Below, in pieces: positions 58,030 to 64,000 of a stretch of DNA of 64,000 bases; positions within the stretch are counted from its first letter, which is position 1, and the number at the start of each line of letters is the position of its first letter. Location of the stretch: contig JAPTOF010000017.1 in assembly GCA_028554755.1 (NCBI GenBank), positions 5,766,001-5,830,000 on the forward strand, given 5' to 3'. The notes under the pieces are model-generated. The model saw nothing but the letters and a program-made list of their open reading frames with translations, ran no database searches and was not told where the DNA came from. The translations under genes and the position numbers were made by a program. Origin of the DNA: Cordia subcordata. Lineage: Eukaryota > Streptophyta > Magnoliopsida > Boraginales > Cordiaceae.

Positions 58030-58820
58030 AGATAAATATATGATCCTACAACGAATAAGATAACCTTACTGGATCCAATCTCTGGTGATGTGAACCTACA
58101 AGCACAAAAGAAATAGGCACTAGTGTGATGCTGGCCCATGACTCTCTAATGCCTAAGTCAGTAGAGGTCGATTATAGAGGATGAAACATATTGGAAATAA
58201 AGTTGCTATATTGGGTAATGGCGGCTATAAAATGCTAATTCGACAATTAAGGTTTGAGGCTATGAACCTTAACCCCTTTATCAAGAGGAATTGTCAGACT
58301 TTCCACAAGAAAGGGAGCTAGGGTTACCGAGTTGTTAGGTATCTTAGTATATTCGCGTGTCCTTCTTGGTTCGTTCTCCTCCCTTCTTATAGCTCCTTTC
58401 ATGCCTATATTATGGTAAGACAATTAATACATTCCCTTTCGAGATCCCCCTCTCAAGGGATTTAGCTTCCTTAATTATTAGATCATGTACTTTGCATCCA
58501 AGCAATCGTTGAGGTGCCTATAATTACCCTATTTCGGCTGGCACCCATAGGTTATTAGGTCCATTCCGCATCCTAGACCTTATAGGATTTTATTGGCCCA
58601 AATGGATTCATACCCATATAGCGCCTTACCTTGCTTTCAGCAATGGTGGTCTATTTGTAGAATTTGACTAGGAACATGTGTTGGCCTAGGATACTTGTTG
58701 TCCTCGGGAAGTCATGGTCCTTCTCCGGTCGAGTCCCTTCTAGGCCAAGTTGGCAATTCCTTCCTCAAGCGGGTTTGGTGGGCGCATGGCCTGAGAATGT
58801 TGCAGTGACCTGCCCTCTTA
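58030..58820. other. GC-richer block, possible LTR remnant
   Basis: Base composition rises sharply and no protein is encoded. Phrases such as CTCCCTTCTTATAGCTCC and long C/G-balanced text resemble decayed LTR sequence. No termini could be fixed. Confidence 0.35.
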
Positions 58821-60228
58821 TCAATATATGAAACTAAAAATTAAATTCATGAAACTAAAAGTTACCTACTACTAATATTTTCAAATTTAAATATTATAAA
58901 ATTATATAACTTTCATATTTTTAAAAAATGTTTATTTATATTTCAATTATTTCATATTTATATAATTTTATTTATTTATTTAATATTTTATTTTATTTAT
59001 TTTTATAATTTATTTATTTATTACTTGTATTTATTTTATAATGAAGCATGTCAATATAAAAAAATTAAAAGAGTACAAACAGTTGTTCGAGAGTGATTGC
59101 ACAGTGTAATTACACCAATATTAAAGGAGTACTAATATTTAATTCATCTCTAACCAAATAATTACTTGTTTAGACAAATATACCTAACTGTGTAATTACT
59201 CCCAGTTACATCCAAATCTAATTACAAGGTAGCTTTTCAAACACGTCCTTAATAAATTCTCTATGAGAAACAACTTCTCTTTGTTGGTATAAGAGGAAAA
59301 TCTTAACCATTTATGCATGGATCATATCGTCTCAACTATTCATGAAATTTAAATCCAAAAAAAGATGGGTTTTGAGAGGAGGAAAGTATTTTAAAAAAAA
59401 ATTAGTTCTTTTTAGAATTTGAATTTTATAAATGGCTGAGATGATATGACCCACACATGAATAGTTAAGATTTCCCTCTCATATCTATATAAGAGTAGAT
59501 TGCATAACAGAGAAGGTGAAAAGTAAGATAGAGAAAAAATAAAGGAAAAATAGAAGGAAGGGATTTCTTTGCTTGTATTGTAAGAACATGACAAGACAAA
59601 AAGAAATAGAAAGAAATTTATGATTATTCCTTTGTACTGGAGAAGAAAATGAAATAAAAGAATAATTTTAAATGGATAAATAGCCTTTCTATTTCCTCAG
59701 CCATAGATATAAGAAAAGCGATCATGGACAAAAAGAAATAAAAATTCAAAAACTTACATTTGCTAATTAAGCAAGCCTTTTATTAATTCCCAAACGTACT
59801 TTTTACACTATTCACAATGGCTAATAAAAAAAAAAAATAAAAGGTCTCTCAACTGTAAGCAATTCTCTGTTTTCTAAGTTCCACAATCTATCTTTCTTTC
59901 TAATGGTTAGATTAACTTTCTTTTTGTTTTCACCGCAAAAAAAATATTTTTTCACAAAAATATATTTTCCAACTGCATTTGAATTGATTTTTCAAAACGT
60001 TTAAATTATTTTTTTAACAATAAATATTTTGAATTTTTCAAAAGTAAATTTTAATTAATTATATAATTATTTTTATAAATCAATCTAAACTGACCTTAAA
60101 TACCGCTAGAGACTGACACTGCTGGGATGTGATATTCGTGAAGAAAATCTACCGTACGTTGGAAACAAAACCGAGTAGTTTTCAATTATAGAGGAGGCAT
60201 ATATTCTCAACACGTGAGTCGCATAAAG
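58821..60228. other. Gene-free AT-rich stretch
   Basis: No gene. ATTTATTTATTTAAT-type simple sequence fills 58960-59040. Confidence 0.4.
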
Positions 60229-60448
60229 CTTTGCTTAAACACATGCATAAGGGCATATATATTAATCTTCCATTTTGGGCATTTCAAACTAAAAGAAAAA
60301 AGGAAAAAGAAAAGTAGATCCGGTCGCGGATCTGCATGATCGTATTAAAACAGATCTACTTTTCTTTTTCCTTTTTTTTTTCTTTTTTAGTTTGAAATGC
60401 CCAAAATGGAAGATTAATATATATGCCCTTATGCATGTGTTTAAGCAA

Positions 60449-60450
<2 letters not shown>
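60229..60450. repeat. Near-perfect inverted repeat (hairpin), arms 92 and 98 bp
   Basis: Arms are 60229-60320 and 60353-60450 with a 32-base spacer. They are identical apart from small length differences in the T/A tracts. Arm landmarks are CTTTGCTTAAACACATGCAT and GCATTTCAAACTAAAAG. The spacer itself contains GATCCGGTCGCGGATC. An (AT)27 run follows at once. Confidence 0.93.

Positions 60451-60504
<54 letters not shown>
60451..60504 (+). repeat. (AT)27 microsatellite
   Basis: 54 bases of perfect AT repeat between the hairpin and the duplicated segment. Confidence 0.97.
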
Positions 60505-60506
<2 letters not shown>

Positions 60507-60526
60507 TATTTCGAGTGTGAATACAT

Positions 60527-62445
60527 ATTTATTCACTTTTTAAGTTTGAATAGAATAAAAAGTTATTTTTTTGAAATTAATTTTAATAGGTTCTTATGTT
60601 TAATTCATCAAAAATGAAAAGATAAACGTCACATAAAAGAATAATTTGGGGTGAAATCTTCAAAATTAACCTATGAAAATAAAGAACAAGAGTCAATCTT
60701 ATGAAATAAGTTTCGACCCTTAAATTAGTATAGTATTTTAATTGAGTAGGACAAATATAAAGAAAGATGATATTTTAAAGTGCAGCATTTCAATTGGGTC
60801 ACCAAGACTTGATTTATTAAATTCTAACATAAAAAATTATACCTTTTCACCTTAAATTATGTATTTTAAGATTTAAGCTTTGATATGAGTTTAAATTTTT
60901 TTTAAAATTTTTTCCAGGAAAAGAGAAAAAATACTAATAGAAAAGAGTGCCTCGTGGGGAATCACAAGACACCAGCTCAAATGAGAAAGAGTGCGTAATG
61001 GGTGACTGCAATAAGCACACTGCAAATCGAAGATGATACTTGATTAATAGTTTAAAGGGTAAATTATATGGAACCTCTTGTAATTTGTCATAAGTGTGTG
61101 TTTATTTCTTGTGATTTAAAAATTATTTAGTTATCCTTTTATACTTTTCAAAAGTGAAGCACACTATCCCCACTGTTACTTTTTTCATTAGATTTAACTG
61201 GGCGTGTGGTACACAAGCCAGGACTGCGACTAGGCTTAGTCTTTTTGCTGTTAAACTTGATTTTGGTAAAAAAAAATGCCCTTCCTTTTATTTTCAAAAA
61301 ACATTTGCAAGAGAAAATGCTTGAACCCTTGACCCTAGTTTAAAATATGTGAATTTTAACTAATTATATTACAAACATGTTTGCATTTTATTTCGATACT
61401 GCAAGTAAATATTTTTTGTCATCAGAAAATAAAAAATCAAATCATGATTGCACAACCACCATCTCATTAATTAAATTAATTATTTAATTAATTTTAATTT
61501 TTAATTATTTGATTGATTAATTAATCAATTATTAAATTATTAATAATTAATTATTTAATTATTAATTAATTAACTAATTATTAATTACTTCACGTTTCCA
61601 TTTAAATAAAAAAGGTAAATAACGTTGTACCCCTTGTGGTTTGTCATAAGTGCACAGTTAGTTTCTGAATTTAAAGGGTAAATTAGTCTTTTTATATTTT
61701 TGTTATCCAAAATTAACAGAGTTAAAAAAAATGGGCATGTGTGCTTCACTTTTGAAAAGTTTAGGAGAGTAACTAACAAAACATAAAGGGGTTTCGTACA
61801 ATTTATCCTAATTTAAAAAATAAAGAAAAATGTGAAGCGTGCCAATCCATGGCAGCACTTGCCATGCTTACGGTAGCCGGATTCTAAATGCTAACGCCGC
61901 CATCTTGAATTGACTTTAAAACATGTATGTTTTTATAAAATTTTAGAAGAAAATAGTTTTTTTAAAGGTTTAAATTTTTAAACTTTAAAAGGAAAAACTC
62001 AATTCAAAATTTTAGTTTTTTTTTAAAAAAATTAATTCAAGTATTTATTTATTATAAAAAATTAATTTTTTCATAAAAATCAAGGGCAAAAGCTTGCTAT
62101 AGAACAATTGATAAGACCACAGCTTGGACTGAAATAGTCAACATTAGCTTTGTGCTTATCATGCCCTACTTTAATGCTCATTTTTTTTTCCTTTCTAGTC
62201 TTAAGGTCTGGATTCGCAAGGAGAAAGTAAGAGAGAGGAAGAATTTAATAAAGACGGTTAAGGCTACGGGTTCTTCTGTTCGACAAGAAGTCAAGAACCA
62301 AAAAGGTCTCCTTGGGATGATTTAACATTAAAAGTTTGAGAGGGACACGATTCATAATTTGAATTTGAATTCAATCTCCTGTTATAAGTTGAATGTCTCG
62401 ACTTAAATAGTATACAGTATGAGGGATGTACTGTGCAAAGTGAAC
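60527..62445 (+). repeat. Duplicated segment, copy 2
   Basis: It matches 47158-48340 but is longer because of the 752-bp transposon at 61057-61808. Similarity fades at about 62445, where the copia gag/protease fragment begins. Confidence 0.88.
61057..61808. mobile_element. Non-autonomous Mutator-like element, 752 bp, 9-bp TSD
   Basis: The left end is GGGTAAATTATATGGAACC and the reverse complement of the right end is GGATAAATTGTACGAAACC. Flanks are TAGTTTAAA (61048-61056) and TAATTTAAA (61809-61817). The paralogous copy has a single TAGTTTAAA at 47708-47716. TTTGTCATAAGTG and GTGAAGCACAC-type words occur inverted near the ends, as in the hairpin MITE at 20650. The centre (61460-61600) is almost pure TTAATTA sequence. 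Confidence 0.85.
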
Positions 62446-63901
62446 CTGTGGTTGAGCTAAAGTAGAAGGCCACTCATATAGATTTCCGTTACTCTGGCCA
62501 TGCATCAAGATTGCCCGTGGAGTTAGGCCCTTCACAAAATAAGAGGGAAAAAATTCAATTGAAGTAGAATTTTGTTTACAAAATTGAGACACGAATATAA
62601 GATTATGACGAATTGAAGGAGCATAAAAAACATTTTGAAGAAAAAAATGGGAGTTAGGGGATGAAAGGTAAGCTGAACCTATATGAGTGATAGGAAGACC
62701 AGTGCCATCGCCAATAAGTATTCCATCATCACCGCCATAGTCGGAGTGGATTGCAAGATTATGCAAATCCGATGTAATATGATGGGATGCCTTGGAGTCA
62801 ACAACCCAATTATTTTGAGCACCCTGAGCATCACGTGTTAAGCGATTCGTTTGAGGTGAAGGGCCATTGTTGAACTGAAATCTACAGTTCTTGGCTGTAT
62901 GTCCATACTTGTCACATATTTGACATTGTAGGCGATTCCCATTAGAGTTTGAATGCCAAGTTTGATTATGTCCTTGAGGACCTTGAGACTGAAAGTTTGA
63001 GGAACCACCTTGAGGGCCACGATTGTTGAATTGATTTGAGTTATTATGGTAGCCTTGGTTCCTCCTATTGTTTTGGATATTGCCTCTACCGCGACCTGCA
63101 CCATGAGTCGTGAATTGGGCTGTAATAGTAGGAACTTCACGCTTTGTCTTGTCCCTTTTTAAAAATGTCTCATGATCAGCAAGTTTGTCAAACAACTCTT
63201 CAAAGGTAATTACCGTGTCTCGTGCTCTAATAGCAGCACTTATTTCTTTGAACCTATGACCAAGTCTAGAAAGAACTGTGATGACAAGCTCATCATCACC
63301 AAGTGAGGAACCTGCTAACACCAATTCATCAGCTATGGATTTTATTGTGCGTATGTATTGAGTGACTAATTGGTTATCTTTAGTTATTTTTACCAACATG
63401 TTTCGCAACCTGTAAATACGAGTTTTTGATGTGTTGGCATAAGTGACGCTGAGTTTTTCCAGGCTGCTTTTGCTATAGAGGTAGTGGTCACCATTGGTGT
63501 AATATTAGGCTCAACTGATGCCAATATTGCATGTCGGAGCAGGCTGTCCTGTCGGAGCCATGGAAGACACTCCGGATTAGGGACTGTGGTAACTCCTATC
63601 CTAATTGTAGCTGATGGGCATGGTAAAGTGCCATCAATGTAACCCATCAAATCATATCCAAAGAGTAATGTTTGAAATTGGGCTCGCCATATAAGATAGT
63701 TAGAGCCATTGAGCTTTAAGGGTAATTGTGCTGCTAGATTAATAGAGATGAGTATGGGTGTATTAGTATTGGAATCAGTGGAGATTGTTGAGGGGGAATT
63801 GGCATTTGAAGTTACAGCAGCAATTGCATTCGTGTTGGTGGTAGTCATTGTGAAGATAGGTAAATAGAGGGAAAAAAATGCTTGTTAGAGCTATTAGATG
63901 G
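62445..63901 (-). pseudogene. Copia element C: gag and protease, truncated
   Basis: On the minus strand gag starts at ATG 63848 (MTTTNTNAIAAVTSN). It includes KLNGSNYLIWRAQFQTLLFG, the UBN2-type gag core, and then WLRQDSLLRHAILASV. One base is missing from the T5 run at 63454-63458 (A-run on the coding strand), shifting the frame. It continues as LRNMLVKITKDNQLVTQYIR, through a Gly/Asn/Gln-rich stretch to the zinc knuckle CQICDKYGHTAKNC. The protease site reads VVDSKASHHIT, with Lys where Gly is usual. Copia similarity ends near 62445, so integrase and RT are missing. Gag would otherwise be intact. Confidence 0.88.
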
Positions 63902-63916
63902 CTCTGTATACCATAA
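63902..63916 (-). other. Primer-binding site of copia element C
   Basis: TGGTATACAGAGCCA on the minus strand, upstream of gag. It is the initiator-Met type PBS with one inserted base. Confidence 0.7.
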
Positions 63917-64000
63917 AGAAGTGGGAGCAATTAGATCCACACTTTTCTATTATGGACAGTGCCTTAAATACACATACAACAACGTGAAAAATTTTGAAAA
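63917..64000 (-). repeat. 5' LTR of copia element C, partial
   Basis: The sequence beyond the PBS is the 3' end of the 5' LTR and runs out of the window. Its last bases (CTTCTTTA on the minus strand) do not show a canonical CA end. Confidence 0.55.

Noticed and set aside
1..64000. CRISPR arrays, operons, phage or bacterial defence genes
   Set aside because: The window is plant nuclear DNA; no regular spacer arrays or clustered prokaryotic genes exist.

Overview
The window is nuclear DNA of a flowering plant, most likely a eudicot. It is very AT-rich, its genes have GT-AG introns, and it carries plant LINEs, Ty1/copia elements, a tRNA-type SINE, a Helitron-like element and many MITEs. The species cannot be told from the sequence. 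No prokaryotic, organellar or defence-type system is present.

Only three host genes are supported, all on the minus strand. (1) 14862-15242 is one exon for a 126-aa protein with a signal peptide, an acidic Pro/Glu/Ala-rich middle and one C-terminal membrane helix; its function is unknown. (2) 34510-36572 is a complete four-exon xyloglucan endotransglucosylase/hydrolase (XTH, 290 aa), a secreted cell-wall enzyme. (3) 52394-53234 is a three-exon gene for a 153-aa protein resembling phloem protein 2 (PP2) lectins. They are tens of kilobases apart and share no evident pathway.

Layout: 1-2760 is a LINE whose 5' part is inverted relative to its 3' part. 2908-9650 is a decayed copia element with a second, full-length decayed copia element (3547-8351, TSD AATAA) inside its gag. 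9650-34500 is mostly gene-free and holds MITEs, tandem repeats, a Helitron-like element (22449-22778), a LINE remnant, a solo LTR (25593-26098) and two foldback elements with 9-10 bp target duplications. 36600-52000 holds hAT-type MITEs, a SINE with a 17-bp TSD, LINE remnants and an 883-bp hAT element with a perfect 8-bp TSD. 52400-58000 has the PP2-like gene and a second, decayed copy of its promoter and first exon 2.3 kb away. 60229-62445 has a long near-perfect hairpin, an (AT)27 run and a second copy of the 47158-48340 segment; a 752-bp transposon sits in this copy and the other copy preserves the empty site. 62445-64000 is the gag/protease end of a third copia element, cut by the window edge.

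Repeat boundaries given with target duplications were read base by base. The others are approximate. Homology assignments rest on recognised motifs, not on a search.
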